Translations under genes and position numbers: made by a program | The notes under the pieces: model-generated | Told to the model about the DNA's origin: nothing | Seen by the model: only the letters and a program-made list of their open reading frames with translations | Database searches by the model: none | Shown here: positions 1 through 9,312 of the stretch, one piece after another | Layout: each line of letters begins with the position of its first letter | Position numbering within the stretch: the first letter of the stretch is position 1 | Source of the DNA: Paenalcaligenes suwonensis | Lineage (GTDB): Bacteria; Pseudomonadota; Gammaproteobacteria; Burkholderiales; Burkholderiaceae_B | Length of the DNA: 64,000 nt | NCBI RefSeq assembly: GCF_011290505.1 | Contig: NZ_JAANPV010000004.1 | Coordinates: forward strand, 248,001 to 312,000 | Reading direction: 5' to 3'

Positions 1-1752
1 TTTCAATTGCTTCTCGTCTACACCAGAAGGAGCATGTGTTAACAAACACTGTGCACGCTGTGTTTTGGGGAACGCAATCACGTCGCGGATAGAATCTGCA
101 CCCGCCATCATGGTGATCATGCGATCCAAACCAAAAGCGATACCACCATGTGGAGGCGCACCGTATTGCAACGCATCCAGCAAGAAGCCGAATTTCTCGC
201 GTGCTTCTTCAGCATTGATGTTCAATGCCGAGAACACTTTACTTTGAACGTCAGCGCGGTGAATACGTACCGAGCCACCGCCCATTTCCCAACCGTTCAA
301 CACCATGTCGTAGGCTTTGGCCTGTACTTTGGCTGGATCGGTTTCCAAGAAGTCTTCGTGACCATCTTTGGGGCTGGTGAATGGGTGGTGAGCCGCGTAG
401 TAACGCTTGGTTTCTTCGTCGTACTCAAACATGGGGAAGTCTACAACCCACAATGGTTTCCAGCCGGCTTCTACTAAACCGTGCTTGCGACCATGCTCGC
501 TGTGACCAATTTTGATACGCAACGCGCCAATAGCATCGTTCACAACCTGCGTTTTGTCGGCACCAAAGAAGATCAAATCGCCGTTTTGAGCGCCTGTACG
601 TTCCATCACGGCACGCAGTGCGTCGTTGTCGATGTTCTTCACGATTGGGGACTGCAACCCTTCAGGGATGTTCGTCACATCGTTCACTTTGATGTACGCC
701 AAACCTTTTGCACCGTAGATGCCTACAAACTTGGTGTACGCATCAATTTCACTACGTGGCATTTCACCACCAGCCGGTACACGCAATGCTACAACACGGC
801 AGCTAGGATCGTTTGCTGGGCCGGAGAATACTTTGAAGGACACTTCACGCATCAAATCAGCGACGTCAGTGAACTCCAGTTTCACACGCATATCGGGTTT
901 GTCGGAGCCAAAACGTTGCATGGCTTCTGTCCAGCTCATCACAGGGAAAGGCTGAGGCAACTCAACTTTCTGTACTGTGGAGAACACGTGACGAACCATG
1001 TTTTCGAAAATATCGCGGATTTGGAACTCGTCCATGAACGACATTTCGCAGTCGATCTGGGTAAATTCTGGCTGGCGATCAGCACGCAAATCTTCGTCGC
1101 GGAAGCATTTAGTGATTTGGTAGTAACGGTCAAAACCCGCCACCATCAACATCTGCTTGAACAACTGTGGAGACTGCGGCAACGCAAAGAACTCACCTGG
1201 GTTCACACGGGATGGCACCAAGTAGTCACGCGCGCCTTCTGGTGTGCTTTTGGTCAGCATTGGGGTTTCGATATCAATAAAACCCATGCTATCCAGATAC
1301 TTACGCACTTCCATGGCCACACGGTAACGCAACATCAAGTTGTTTTGCATTTGTGGGCGACGCAGATCCAACACACGGTGTGTCAGGCGTGTGGTTTCTG
1401 ATAGGTTGTCGTCATCCAACTGGAATGGAGGAGTCACCGAAGCGTTCAGGATTTCCAGTTCTTGGCAAACAATCTCTACTGCACCCGAAGCCAAGTCTGA
1501 ATTCGCTGTACCTTCTGGACGTGCTTGAACCACGCCTGTTACACGCAAGCAGAACTCGTTACGAATACGCTCTGCTGTGGCAAACACCTCAGCATTTTCC
1601 GGATTCACAACAATCTGTGCCAGACCAGCACGATCACGCAGGTCAATAAAAATGACACCACCATGATCGCGTCGGCGGTGCACCCAGCCGAACAACGTAA
1701 CGGTTTGTCCCAAGTGTTGGGTATTGACCTCGCCGGTATAGCAGGTACGCAT
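1..1752 (-). CDS. aspS: Aspartyl-tRNA synthetase, C-terminus cut by window edge
   Basis: Charges tRNA-Asp in the cytoplasm. The reverse strand reads from an ATG at 1752 ([10 protein letters not shown]..., then [19 protein letters not shown], the N-terminal OB-fold anticodon-binding start of bacterial AspRS) and stays open to base 1, 584 codons. The family is about 600 residues, so only about ten to twenty codons are missing. The last visible residues (GVDEKQLK) fit the stretch just before the usual AspS C-terminus. The large opposite-strand ORFs over this region are shadows. The start lies 26 bp downstream of the DUF502 gene, and the order fmdB-DUF502-aspS is common in betaproteobacteria, so co-transcription is likely. 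Whether this is the discriminating or non-discriminating form was not determined. Confidence 0.95.
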   Translation of the reverse strand, partial: MRTCYTGEVNTQHLGQTVTLFGWVHRRRDHGGVIFIDLRDRAGLAQIVVNPENAEVFATAERIRNEFCLRVTGVVQARPEGTANSDLASGAVEIVCQELEILNASVTPPFQLDDDNLSETTRLTHRVLDLRRPQMQNNLMLRYRVAMEVRKYLDSMGFIDIETPMLTKSTPEGARDYLVPSRVNPGEFFALPQSPQLFKQMLMVAGFDRYYQITKCFRDEDLRADRQPEFTQIDCEMSFMDEFQIRDIFENMVRHVFSTVQKVELPQPFPVMSWTEAMQRFGSDKPDMRVKLEFTDVADLMREVSFKVFSGPANDPSCRVVALRVPAGGEMPRSEIDAYTKFVGIYGAKGLAYIKVNDVTNIPEGLQSPIVKNIDNDALRAVMERTGAQNGDLIFFGADKTQVVNDAIGALRIKIGHSEHGRKHGLVEAGWKPLWVVDFPMFEYDEETKRYYAAHHPFTSPKDGHEDFLETDPAKVQAKAYDMVLNGWEMGGGSVRIHRADVQSKVFSALNINAEEAREKFGFLLDALQYGAPPHGGIAFGLDRMITMMAGADSIRDVIAFPKTQRAQCLLTHAPSGVDEKQLK

Positions 1753-1778
1753 CTAGGATGACTCCCTCAGTAAACGAA

Positions 1779-2381
1779 TCAGAGAGGTGGGCGCTCAGTT
1801 GGCACCACAACTCCCATGGAAACAATATATTTAAGTGCCGCATCCACAGTCATATCTAGCTTGACCACATCAGACCGCGGCAACATCAGAAAAAACCCCG
1901 AGGTAGGATTGGGTGTGGTGGGCACATACACACTCACACACTCGACGGGCAACTTACCCACCACCTCACCACCTGGAGCACCTGTCAAAAAGGCGATGGT
2001 CCACGCCCCTTTACGGGGGTACTCAACCAATACCGCTTCACGAAATGCCTGCCCATTTGGAGCTAGCACCGTATCGCTCACCTGCTTAACAGAATTATAA
2101 ATGGAACGCACCAATGGAATGCGTCCCAATAGCTTTTCCCACTGCTCAAACAGCGTACGGCCGATTAAGTTTGCCGTAACCAAACCGGTCAACAGCACCA
2201 CAACCAGTACCAGTATGACACTGAAACCCGGCACTGAAATACCGAACAATGCCTCGGATGTCAGAAACGTAGGAACAAAGCTTTCAAGCGTATTGATCAA
2301 CAACATGATGACCCAGACTGTGATCACCAACGGGATCCAGACCAATAGGCCAGTAATGAAGAATCGCTTGAAAAAACGCAT
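1779..2381 (-). CDS. DUF502 family inner-membrane protein
   Basis: A 200-residue membrane protein of the DUF502 family, function unknown. The N-terminus (RFFKRFFITGLLVWIPLVIT) begins the first transmembrane helix at about residues 5-32; a second hydrophobic segment lies near residues 50-75 (FSVILVLVVVLLTGLVTANL). The remainder is a soluble domain with the family-typical PLVRSIYNSVKQV stretch and a glycine/proline-rich section (PTTPNPTSGFFLMLPRSDV). Start is an ATG 6 bp after the stop of the FmdB gene. The order FmdB-DUF502-AspS is conserved in Burkholderiales, which supports the assignment but does not reveal a role. Confidence 0.9.
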   Translation of the reverse strand: MRFFKRFFITGLLVWIPLVITVWVIMLLINTLESFVPTFLTSEALFGISVPGFSVILVLVVVLLTGLVTANLIGRTLFEQWEKLLGRIPLVRSIYNSVKQVSDTVLAPNGQAFREAVLVEYPRKGAWTIAFLTGAPGGEVVGKLPVECVSVYVPTTPNPTSGFFLMLPRSDVVKLDMTVDAALKYIVSMGVVVPTERPPL

Positions 2382-2386
2382 AGCTG

Positions 2387-2635
2387 TTAGGAACCGCTAC
2401 TATCGCTTGACGAACCACTGGAAGACGAACTTCCAGAATCAGAAGATTTTCCGCCATTACGGAAATCAGTAACATACCAACCCGAACCTTTCAATTGAAA
2501 GCCCGCAGCAGTCACCTGCTTTTGATAGGTATGTTGACCACAGCTAGTGCAAACCTCTAATACAGGGTCAGACATCTTCTGCAGTACATCCTGCTCGTGA
2601 TGGCAGTTACTGCACTTATACGCATAAATAGGCAC
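2387..2635 (-). CDS. FmdB-family zinc ribbon protein
   Basis: An 82-residue protein. It starts MPIYAYKCSNCHHEQDVLQK and carries two CxxC knuckles (CSNC at about 8-11 and CTSC at about 30-33), the FmdB/CxxC_CXXC_SSSS regulatory zinc ribbon fold. The tail is a low-complexity Ser/Gly run, also typical of the family. Described members are putative regulators, but no mechanism is established for the betaproteobacterial proteins. It is the first gene of the fmdB-DUF502-aspS set. Confidence 0.9.
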   Translation of the reverse strand: MPIYAYKCSNCHHEQDVLQKMSDPVLEVCTSCGQHTYQKQVTAAGFQLKGSGWYVTDFRNGGKSSDSGSSSSSGSSSDSSGS

Positions 2636-2683
2636 GACGCAACTCTAAAACAGTAGGACGAAACACAATTAGCCCATTCTAAC

Positions 2684-2725
2684 GTAAACGGGCTAAATTC
2701 AGATTCCTGATTTTAGCCCGTTTAC
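2684..2725. repeat. Perfect 14-bp inverted repeat forming a hairpin
   Basis: Arms GTAAACGGGCTAAA (2684-2697) and its exact complement (2712-2725) flank a 14-nt loop that can itself pair (TTCAG/CTGA). It sits between the antiporter stop (2781) and the fmdB start (2635). No T-run follows on either strand, so it is not a textbook Rho-independent terminator. It may be a terminator-like or mRNA-stabilising structure for the antiporter transcript, or a regulatory element in front of fmdB. Confidence 0.6.
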
Positions 2726-2780
2726 TGCTACATCGCACTGTTTATGCGCAACAGCCTACTTTACTAGGCATTTTTTTGCC

Positions 2781-4052
2781 TTAAACAGGCAACAAGAACA
2801 TACCTGCTGCGATCAAGGTTGGTATGGCTGCCGACAGCAACAAACGCAATGGAGAAATAGCGCCGTCTGGGAATGTACCTTTCAAAATCGAGAAACCAGC
2901 GGGGTTGGGTGCGTTAGCAATCACAGTCAAACCACCACCCGTTACCGCACCGGCCACCAACATGTAGCGCCAGAACTCATTAGTTCCTTCCACCAACGAG
3001 CCCAGGTAAGTCAGTGCCGCGTTATCGGTAATGGCTGTCAAAGCGGTAGCACCCCAGAACAATACGAATGGAGGCAAGCCACCTAGCAAGTCTTGCAACC
3101 ACCATTTCTGCAAACCGCCCAACACCACCAAACCAGCCAAGAAGAAACCTACCATTAGGCCTTCGCGAATCATGAGTGGGTTTTGGTGACGTGCGTAAGC
3201 ATGGGCGTAACCGATAAACATCATCAGCAATGCCATGAAAATCACGGGGTGATGGGCAAACACCACTACACCTGCCAAGAACAGCATATGTATCACCATC
3301 ACTACAGGTGGTACAGGTGGACGTTTTGCCTTAGTAATCACCGTGCTTGGGTCTGGCTCTGGCATCACCAATGCTTCGCGCGACAGCCATGTCAGTAACG
3401 CAGCGTTAATGATGACTGCCAATGCTGCACGCCAACCAAAATGCGTGAACATGTAGGCAGAATCCCAATTGAAGGTTTGCGCAACCATCAATACTGGTGG
3501 CGCAGCATAGGCGGTTAATACACCACCGATGGAAATATTTACGAACAGTACACCTAGTGTCAGGTATTTAAAACCATCCAAATTGGACTTAGAGAAGTAG
3601 CGATCTCTAATCATCAGCGCAGCCAATGTCATGGCAGCAGGCTCGGTAATCAACGAACCCGATAGCGGTACAAAGGCCATGATGATGAAAAACATGGCAT
3701 ATTCTTGACGTACTGGCACCAAGCGCGACAACAAACGCACAATCACCGACACCAACTCAAGAATCGGTCGGCTGGCCGCAATTACCATAATCACGAACAC
3801 AAAAGCCGGTTCAGTGAAATTACGTGAATCCATGTATTCCACAGCAGTATCCAAACCAATGAATACGGCCACGTACACAAATAACACACAGGCCCATACA
3901 CCGAAAACGGCTTCTACTTCTGACAGCAAATGCCATAAACCAGCATGCGAACCACCACGATTAGCAAGGCGCGCAAACACGGGAACGGAAAAAGTATGGA
4001 CAATGGCGATCGCAAACAATACGGTTGCGACAACTTCCATGGTACTGGGCAT
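2781..4052 (-). CDS. Putative Na+/H+ antiporter
   Basis: A polytopic membrane protein of 423 residues resembling the putative Na+/H+ antiporter family (PF07399 type). Family-like segments are VATVLFAIAIVHTFS near the N-terminus, HLLSEVEAVFGVWA, DSRNFTEPAFVFVIMVIAASRP, GSLITEPAAMTLAAL and VLFVNISIGGVLTAYAAPP. About ten to twelve hydrophobic helices are visible. I chose the ATG at 4052 because an AGG-containing ribosome site lies about 7 nt upstream; a TTG six bases earlier would crowd that site. Ion specificity is inferred from the family name only. It is a single gene, not obviously linked to ubiA upstream. Confidence 0.85.
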   Translation of the reverse strand: MPSTMEVVATVLFAIAIVHTFSVPVFARLANRGGSHAGLWHLLSEVEAVFGVWACVLFVYVAVFIGLDTAVEYMDSRNFTEPAFVFVIMVIAASRPILELVSVIVRLLSRLVPVRQEYAMFFIIMAFVPLSGSLITEPAAMTLAALMIRDRYFSKSNLDGFKYLTLGVLFVNISIGGVLTAYAAPPVLMVAQTFNWDSAYMFTHFGWRAALAVIINAALLTWLSREALVMPEPDPSTVITKAKRPPVPPVVMVIHMLFLAGVVVFAHHPVIFMALLMMFIGYAHAYARHQNPLMIREGLMVGFFLAGLVVLGGLQKWWLQDLLGGLPPFVLFWGATALTAITDNAALTYLGSLVEGTNEFWRYMLVAGAVTGGGLTVIANAPNPAGFSILKGTFPDGAISPLRLLLSAAIPTLIAAGMFLLPV

Positions 4053-4190
4053 GATCAACCTACTAAAGACTCACCCGACTGCCTAAGCAGTTGAGGTTCT
4101 GATATGGATATGAAAGCCACTGATTTTACACAGCGAATTTCGTAGGCACGATCTTTTTAGGGATTTTTTTAGTATTTATAAGGGTTTACC

Positions 4191-5114
4191 CTAGATTGTT
4201 CCAGCCAGCGCTGCCACGATCATCAAGACCCCAACGGTCATGTTGGCACGGAACAGCCCCAGCCCAAATTCTGGACGCTTAGGGTCAAAACGGCTTACCT
4301 GCCACACGAAGTGCACGGCAATCACCGCCATCACCACGAAGTAGCCCCAGCCCATGCCCATGCTATAGCCAGCCCACAGCCAACATAGCATCGCCAAAAT
4401 ATACAGACCGCCAATCCACTGTTTGCCATTATCACCAAAGCGTATGGCGGCTGATTTCAGCCCCAGCTTTACATCGTCGGCAATATCGATATAGCCATAA
4501 ATAGCGTCGTAACCTATCTGCCATAACACCGTGCCCCACCACATGGCGATGGCCGCCAACGGCACAATATTTTGGGTATCCGACCACGCCATCAACATGC
4601 CCCAGTTAAACGCTATGCCCAAGACTGCTTGCGGCCAGTAGGTAAAACGTTTGCATAACGGGTAGATCACCACAATCGGCACCAACGCCAGTGCTAACCA
4701 ACGGCTATAACTGTTAATCGCGAACAAAAACAAAGCTGCCACAACCAACTGCGCAAACACAAACCACAAGGCTTTTTTAAGCGTCAGTTGCCCACTGGTT
4801 AGAGGTCTGAAACGCGTGCGCTCTACTTGGTGGTCAAAGTTTCTATCAAAAATATCGTTGAAGCAGCACCCCACGCCACGCATCAACAACGCGCCTAGCG
4901 AGAAAATCAGTAAACGCCACCAATCGGGCACACCGTTAGCAGCCTGCACCAATGCCGCAATCGTTGGCAATAACGTCAGCCATGTTCCTACTGGCCTATC
5001 TAGCCTACACAGCCTTGCATAAGGTCCCCACGCAGCGGGCAACCAACGCGCCACCCAGTCGTTGTGACGTATATCGTTCAAATCAATGCGTTCTGGCGTT
5101 TTTAATGCAGACAT
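4191..5114 (-). CDS. ubiA: 4-hydroxybenzoate polyprenyltransferase
   Basis: Membrane prenyltransferase that attaches the polyprenyl tail to 4-hydroxybenzoate in ubiquinone synthesis. 307 residues, the normal family length. Both Mg-diphosphate-binding Asp motifs are present: NDIFDRNFD at 86-94 and DAIYGYIDIADD at 203-214. LDRPVGTWLTLLPT at about 38-51 is the usual UbiA N-terminal signature. About nine hydrophobic helices follow. Start is taken as the ATG at 5114 (MSALKTPERID); the longer reading frame would need a TTG. The aminotransferase gene ends 82 bp upstream, so they could share a transcript. Confidence 0.95.
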   Translation of the reverse strand: MSALKTPERIDLNDIRHNDWVARWLPAAWGPYARLCRLDRPVGTWLTLLPTIAALVQAANGVPDWWRLLIFSLGALLMRGVGCCFNDIFDRNFDHQVERTRFRPLTSGQLTLKKALWFVFAQLVVAALFLFAINSYSRWLALALVPIVVIYPLCKRFTYWPQAVLGIAFNWGMLMAWSDTQNIVPLAAIAMWWGTVLWQIGYDAIYGYIDIADDVKLGLKSAAIRFGDNGKQWIGGLYILAMLCWLWAGYSMGMGWGYFVVMAVIAVHFVWQVSRFDPKRPEFGLGLFRANMTVGVLMIVAALAGTI

Positions 5115-5196
5115 GGCAAACAATGGCAGTAGAAAAAAGTACAGCCGTGCAAAACACGGCTGTGTGTGATGATAACGCGAAAATCGCCTTGCAGCG

Positions 5197-6402
5197 TTAT
5201 GCCTGTAGCTCTTCGCGTATCAACTGGCCCAGTATTTCTATGCCCTTACGGATTTTTTCTTCCGATACGGTCACAAAACTTAGGCGTAAGGTATTACGTT
5301 TTAACCCTGCACCTGAATAGAAAGGTGCGCCGGGCACAAACGCCACGTTGCGAGCAATCGCTTTTTCTAGCAAACGCTCAGCGTCCAACTGTTCAGGCAA
5401 CGTTACCCACAAGAACATACCGCCCTCGGGCTTAGTCCACTGCACAGAATCTGGGAAGTGCGCATCTAGGGCCTCTAGCATGTAGGTGCATTGGCGTTGG
5501 TACAACTCGCGCACCACAGGCAAGTGACGGCTTAGAAAACCATTTTGAATAGCGTTATACACCGCCATCTGCGTCACGATCGCCGTGTGCAAATCGGTAG
5601 CTTGTTTAATTTGCACCAGTTTATTGATGATTTCTACTGGCGCCACGATATACCCCAACCGCAGACCAGGTGCCAATACTTTAGAGAATGAACCCAAGCG
5701 AATCACCGTTGCACCCGCTTTACGCCCCAGCGCCAACAAACTAGGCTGTGGCGTACCGGCATAACGCAGCTCGCCATACGGGTCGTCTTCCACCACGGGG
5801 ATACCTGCCGCCGCACAGCGCTCTACCAATTCTTGGCGACGTTCAGCCGTTAGGCTAATACCCATGGGATTCTGAAAATTAGGCAACGTATAAATAAACC
5901 GTGCACCCTGCGCTTTGGCCGTGGAGACCTCGGCCGGTATCAAACCTTGCTCGTCCGTCGCAATCGCCACGTACTCTGGCTCAAATAATGAGAACGACTG
6001 CAACGCCCCCAAATAGGTAGGCGACTCTACCAATACTTTGCTACCGGGATCAATGAACAGCTTGCCCAACATATCTAGAGCTTGCTGCGAGCCTGACACA
6101 ATCAATACTTCATCAGGTGACACCGTAAGGCCATCGCGACTTAAGTCCTTTGCCACCCACTCGCGCAGTGGTCTATAGCCTTCGGTAGGGCCGTACTGCA
6201 AGGCCTGTCGGCCTTCTGTCGCCAACACGTTATCGTAGGCCTGACGCAATTCTTCAATAGGGAAACCATCTGCAGACGGCAACCCGCCCGCAAAAGAAAT
6301 CACTTCGGGTCTGGTCGTAACTTTAAGGATCTCTCGGATGGCCGAGCTGGTTAGTTTTTGTGCTCGCTGAGAAAAAACAAAAGAAGGCGTATGTGCAGTC
6401 AT
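5197..6402 (-). CDS. PLP-dependent aminotransferase, class I/II (LysN/2-aminoadipate type)
   Basis: A 401-residue fold-type I aminotransferase resembling the MocR/2-aminoadipate aminotransferase group but without an N-terminal DNA-binding domain. Signatures include FAGGLPSADGFP near residue 38, QYGPTEGYRPLREWVA near 88, SGSQQALDMLGKLF near 120, LPNFQNPMG near 185, the VEDDPYGELRY block, and the PLP lysine in SFSKVLAPGLRLGY at about residue 250. Substrate cannot be fixed from sequence; branched-chain, aromatic or aminoadipate substrates are all known in the group. The start ATG at 6402 lacks a strong ribosome site. The AraC gene of the amine locus ends 140 bp upstream, so a link with amine metabolism is possible but unproven. 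Confidence 0.85.
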   Translation of the reverse strand: MTAHTPSFVFSQRAQKLTSSAIREILKVTTRPEVISFAGGLPSADGFPIEELRQAYDNVLATEGRQALQYGPTEGYRPLREWVAKDLSRDGLTVSPDEVLIVSGSQQALDMLGKLFIDPGSKVLVESPTYLGALQSFSLFEPEYVAIATDEQGLIPAEVSTAKAQGARFIYTLPNFQNPMGISLTAERRQELVERCAAAGIPVVEDDPYGELRYAGTPQPSLLALGRKAGATVIRLGSFSKVLAPGLRLGYIVAPVEIINKLVQIKQATDLHTAIVTQMAVYNAIQNGFLSRHLPVVRELYQRQCTYMLEALDAHFPDSVQWTKPEGGMFLWVTLPEQLDAERLLEKAIARNVAFVPGAPFYSGAGLKRNTLRLSFVTVSEEKIRKGIEILGQLIREELQA

Positions 6403-6542
6403 GGCGCAAAAATCAACAAATCAGGGGAAATGCAGGCAGCAACCTGCTCGTTACAGTACAGATTATCGTATTCAACTCACTAGGCATAGAGCCACGCAGC
6501 AACACTAGCGGCGTGTGCGCAACCGCTATTTCAGGCTAGTGC

Positions 6543-7484
6543 CTAGTTGGGTGTTTGACGCCATGCCGTAGGCGACAAGCCATATCGACGTCTAAACGCA
6601 TGGCTAAATGCGGTGGCATCTCTAAAGCCGTATTGATAAGCCAACTCGGTAACGGGGCGTTGATAGTGCGGATTCGCCAGCAACTGTTTGCAGGCTTCTA
6701 AACGTTGGCGCTGTATATAGTCGGCTGGCGATAAATTTTGCAGGGCGAACAGCTTATACAAATAGCGCCGCGAATAACGGAAATGCGCACAGAGTAGCTC
6801 TACCCCTAATGCAGGGTCGGTCAGGTTTTCGGCAATGTAGTGCTTCAGCTTCATCAACTGCACATGCTGCACGGAGTCTTGCTCTTGTTCTAGGGTGACA
6901 TCCGCACATTCACTCAGTTGTGCACCTATAAGGTGTAATAAGGCTGTGGCAACACCACCTGCTGCCACATCAGACAGCAAAGGACGCTGATGCAACGCCC
7001 CTAACAGCATTTGGCGCATTAACTGGCCGCTGCCTTCTTGGGTTTCAAAACGCCGTACTAAAGCCGCCTGCAGACACGGCAGCCAGCTTTGCATATGGCT
7101 AAGCCCCAACTGCAACACCAACAAATGAGCATCGGCATCCACGTTAATCGTATAGGGACGAGTGGTGTCGTACAGTGCCCATTGCCCAGCATGCAGCAAT
7201 ACCCTGCGGTTCTGTTGGTGAATTTCGCTCACCCCAGAAAGCTGCAGCGATACTTTGTACAGTGCTGATTCAGTACGGTCTGCCAACGCATGTGTGCGGT
7301 CTACTTGCAGCGCTGTACACCGCATTTCCGTCACCATTAACGACCCTAATTGTTCGTTAATCGCCGTGTTGGAAAACGGTTGGCTACCTTGAGCCTTTAC
7401 ATCCAGCGGTACAAATGTTTGCGACAGAAAGTCACTTAATAACCCCACATCTTGAAAATGCAGTGGCGAAGCTTGCAACAACAT
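6543..7484 (-). CDS. AraC-family regulator, FeaR-like
   Basis: A 313-residue transcription factor. The N-terminal part (about 20-190) matches the AraC-binding-like domain of FeaR-type regulators. The C-terminal 95 residues form the double helix-turn-helix (LGVELLCAHFRYSRRYLYKLF and VTELAYQYGFRDATAFSHAFRRRYGLSP). AGGAG lies 6-7 nt before the ATG at 7484. FeaR in enteric bacteria activates aromatic amine oxidase and phenylacetaldehyde dehydrogenase genes in response to the aldehyde product. Here it lies next to and in the same orientation as the aromatic amine dehydrogenase genes and is their likely activator. The effector is inferred, not shown. Confidence 0.88.
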   Translation of the reverse strand: MLLQASPLHFQDVGLLSDFLSQTFVPLDVKAQGSQPFSNTAINEQLGSLMVTEMRCTALQVDRTHALADRTESALYKVSLQLSGVSEIHQQNRRVLLHAGQWALYDTTRPYTINVDADAHLLVLQLGLSHMQSWLPCLQAALVRRFETQEGSGQLMRQMLLGALHQRPLLSDVAAGGVATALLHLIGAQLSECADVTLEQEQDSVQHVQLMKLKHYIAENLTDPALGVELLCAHFRYSRRYLYKLFALQNLSPADYIQRQRLEACKQLLANPHYQRPVTELAYQYGFRDATAFSHAFRRRYGLSPTAWRQTPN

Positions 7485-7590
7485 TTTCTTCTCCTAGTCG
7501 TGCTGCTATATCTCATCCCCTACTTTTATTTATCGTTTTTTCTTGGCTTTGCCTAGACAGACAAACCCCAACTAATCTACCACACCGGGT

Positions 7591-8106
7591 TTAACGCCCC
7601 GCTTGCCCGAATAAATAAGGCGCTGGCTCCCAGCCTTGTTCTGACATCTGTTGCTCTAACGCCTTGCGCGCTTCGGCCACATCGTCAAATTTGTACGGAC
7701 GTGATGCCCCTACCTCTGCCGCACTGAACAACCTGAATTTTCCGCCATCGTATTCGTCAGGGCTAAAACGAGCCACCACATAATTCAACACCATCGCTAA
7801 TTCATCGTTATTCAACTGCGATTGTGATGCACCCGGCACTCGTATCATGTACGCACGACCATCGGGAATTCGGCTAAACAGCCCTATGGAGTCTACAAAA
7901 CTAGGAATGCCACGATTTTCAGCACCTTTGCCATCAAAACGGTGGCAGCCTGCGCATTGCAGCATGTAGTCTTTGTATACCCCTTCACTGTTTAAAAAAT
8001 AGGCTAATTGGGCATCGCCATCGGTAGGCAAGGGGCGCTTTGCCTCTGCTGCATTGGCGCCCAACCCTGACACACAGCCCAATAGAACCAGTATCAACGC
8101 TCTCAT
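7591..8106 (-). CDS. Periplasmic monohaem c-type cytochrome of the aromatic amine dehydrogenase cluster
   Basis: 171 residues with an N-terminal signal peptide (hydrophobic residues 3-19, likely cleaved near ANA-AEA) and one haem motif, CAGCH at 51-55. Start is the ATG at 8106, with GGAG 8 nt upstream. It occupies the position of orf-2 in the published Alcaligenes faecalis aau cluster, which also encodes a small exported monohaem cytochrome. It could accept electrons from AADH or its downstream carriers; that is inference. A second haem motif is absent, so this is not a MauG-type dihaem enzyme. The gene lies 53 bp after aauA and probably ends the operon. Confidence 0.88.
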   Translation of the reverse strand: MRALILVLLGCVSGLGANAAEAKRPLPTDGDAQLAYFLNSEGVYKDYMLQCAGCHRFDGKGAENRGIPSFVDSIGLFSRIPDGRAYMIRVPGASQSQLNNDELAMVLNYVVARFSPDEYDGGKFRLFSAAEVGASRPYKFDDVAEARKALEQQMSEQGWEPAPYLFGQAGR

Positions 8107-8159
8107 TCTTGTACTCCAAACCAAGAGGTCGGTAAGCCACTGGCTACCGACCCTTTTTC

Positions 8160-8690
8160 TTAGTTTTTAGCTAAGCCTACCAACACAGACGTTGTGCAAT
8201 GGAAGGTGCTGTTGTCGTTTGCCATGCACCAGTTCACGTCATTATGCAGGAAGAACTCGTACCCAGGACGCTCACGCGTTTGGGTATTACATCCACAACG
8301 GTTACACGCCGTTTTCCCACAACAATCGTTATAACTGATGAGGTAATCTTTGCCGTCATACGGGTTATGACACGTACCCACCCACGAAATGGGCGAGGCT
8401 GTGGTGCCGGGTGGGCACGAAGACGCCGTACCACCACAACACGAACACAAGAACCCGTCTACTGCGCAATGACGCCAGTAGTCGCACGAGTTAAATTCCT
8501 CTTCAGGAATCTCGTTCGGGTCTAACCCCGTTAATTTAGGCGTATTGCCTGCTCGCGCTACGGGCAATACCGGCAAGATAGCAGCCGATGCCACCATCAC
8601 CTTCCCCAAACCGTTTAAAAACCCACGGCGTGAAGAACGATGTGCCAAACGCCTAGACACACGCTCCCCTAAGTTATCCAACCAATGCAT
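8160..8690 (-). CDS. aauA: Aromatic amine dehydrogenase, small (TTQ-bearing) subunit
   Basis: Catalytic beta subunit of the periplasmic quinoprotein that oxidises aromatic primary amines to aldehydes plus ammonia. 176 residues with a long twin-arginine-type leader (SSRRGFLNG at 19-27), then a cysteine-rich domain (CDYWRHCAVDGFLCSCCGG from 69). Trp103 (SPISWVG) and Trp154 (DVNWCM) are the pair that becomes tryptophan tryptophylquinone, matching Trp109/Trp160 of the A. faecalis precursor with a constant offset of 6; with the same offset the catalytic Asp128 is Asp122 (NDCC) and Thr172 is Thr166. The sequence matches AADH much better than methylamine dehydrogenase. The gene overlaps the end of aauD by 17 bp and has a strong AAGGAG. 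Confidence 0.95.
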   Translation of the reverse strand: MHWLDNLGERVSRRLAHRSSRRGFLNGLGKVMVASAAILPVLPVARAGNTPKLTGLDPNEIPEEEFNSCDYWRHCAVDGFLCSCCGGTASSCPPGTTASPISWVGTCHNPYDGKDYLISYNDCCGKTACNRCGCNTQTRERPGYEFFLHNDVNWCMANDNSTFHCTTSVLVGLAKN

Positions 8691-9312
8691 TTGCCTTCTC
8701 CTTACGTGAAACGTTCACGTCCTTCATCTCTGTAGTACGCAGGTAATCCTGCATGGACGCCACACCCAGCTCTTTGGCTGTAAACAGACTCTCCAACTGC
8801 TCGCGCGAATTGATCAGTCCTTTAGCGCGAATCACACCGTTTTCATCCATAAGCACAGCGTAAGGCAGCTTGCTGATGTGAAAACTCATGCCCAATGGTG
8901 TAGACAACAAGTAGGGGAATGGATCTAAACCTGCTTGCTTATAAAATGCCAAGTGCTCAGGCATTTCACCATCACTGGCCAACACCACTCGCAACCACTG
9001 CTTTTCAGCTTGTGCGATAGAACGCAAGATAGGCAGCAGCTTCTTACATACAGGGCAGGTAGGCGACAGGAAGAACAACAATTGGCTGTATTGGCCTGGC
9101 ACGCCAATGCTCTGTGGTCTGCCCACAATATCTGTTAGCTCAAACACAGGGGCGGCGCTACCTACTTCTGGCCCTTTATCCATGGTTAACGCACCCATAG
9201 GCGCTACGCGCTCATACAGCACACCGATTTGTCGTGATAGCGCCAATACCAACACCACCAGCATCAACACCACTACCCACAACACAATATTTGAAATCAC
9301 TAATCCACTCAT
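8674..9312 (-). CDS. aauD: MauD-like thioredoxin-fold maturation protein
   Basis: 212 residues with one N-terminal membrane anchor (about 5-27) and a periplasmic thioredoxin-like domain carrying CPVC (in SPTCPVCKKLLP, about residues 92-98). MauD/AauD proteins are needed for correct disulfide formation or stability of the small dehydrogenase subunit, which has many cysteines. The ATG at 9312 directly follows the aauE stop and has AAGGAG upstream; the 3' end overlaps aauA. Assignment rests on both sequence and the conserved order aauB-E-D-A. Confidence 0.92.
   Translation of the reverse strand: MSGLVISNIVLWVVVLMLVVLVLALSRQIGVLYERVAPMGALTMDKGPEVGSAAPVFELTDIVGRPQSIGVPGQYSQLLFFLSPTCPVCKKLLPILRSIAQAEKQWLRVVLASDGEMPEHLAFYKQAGLDPFPYLLSTPLGMSFHISKLPYAVLMDENGVIRAKGLINSREQLESLFTAKELGVASMQDYLRTTEMKDVNVSRKEKANALVG

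Noticed and set aside
481-1401. 306-codon + strand open frame
   Set aside because: It is the opposite strand of aspS, has no family-like sequence or ribosome site, and its Cys/His/Phe-rich composition is typical of an antisense shadow.
7591-8106. MauG-like enzyme for TTQ formation
   Set aside because: The protein has only one CxxCH and is too short for the dihaem MauG family.
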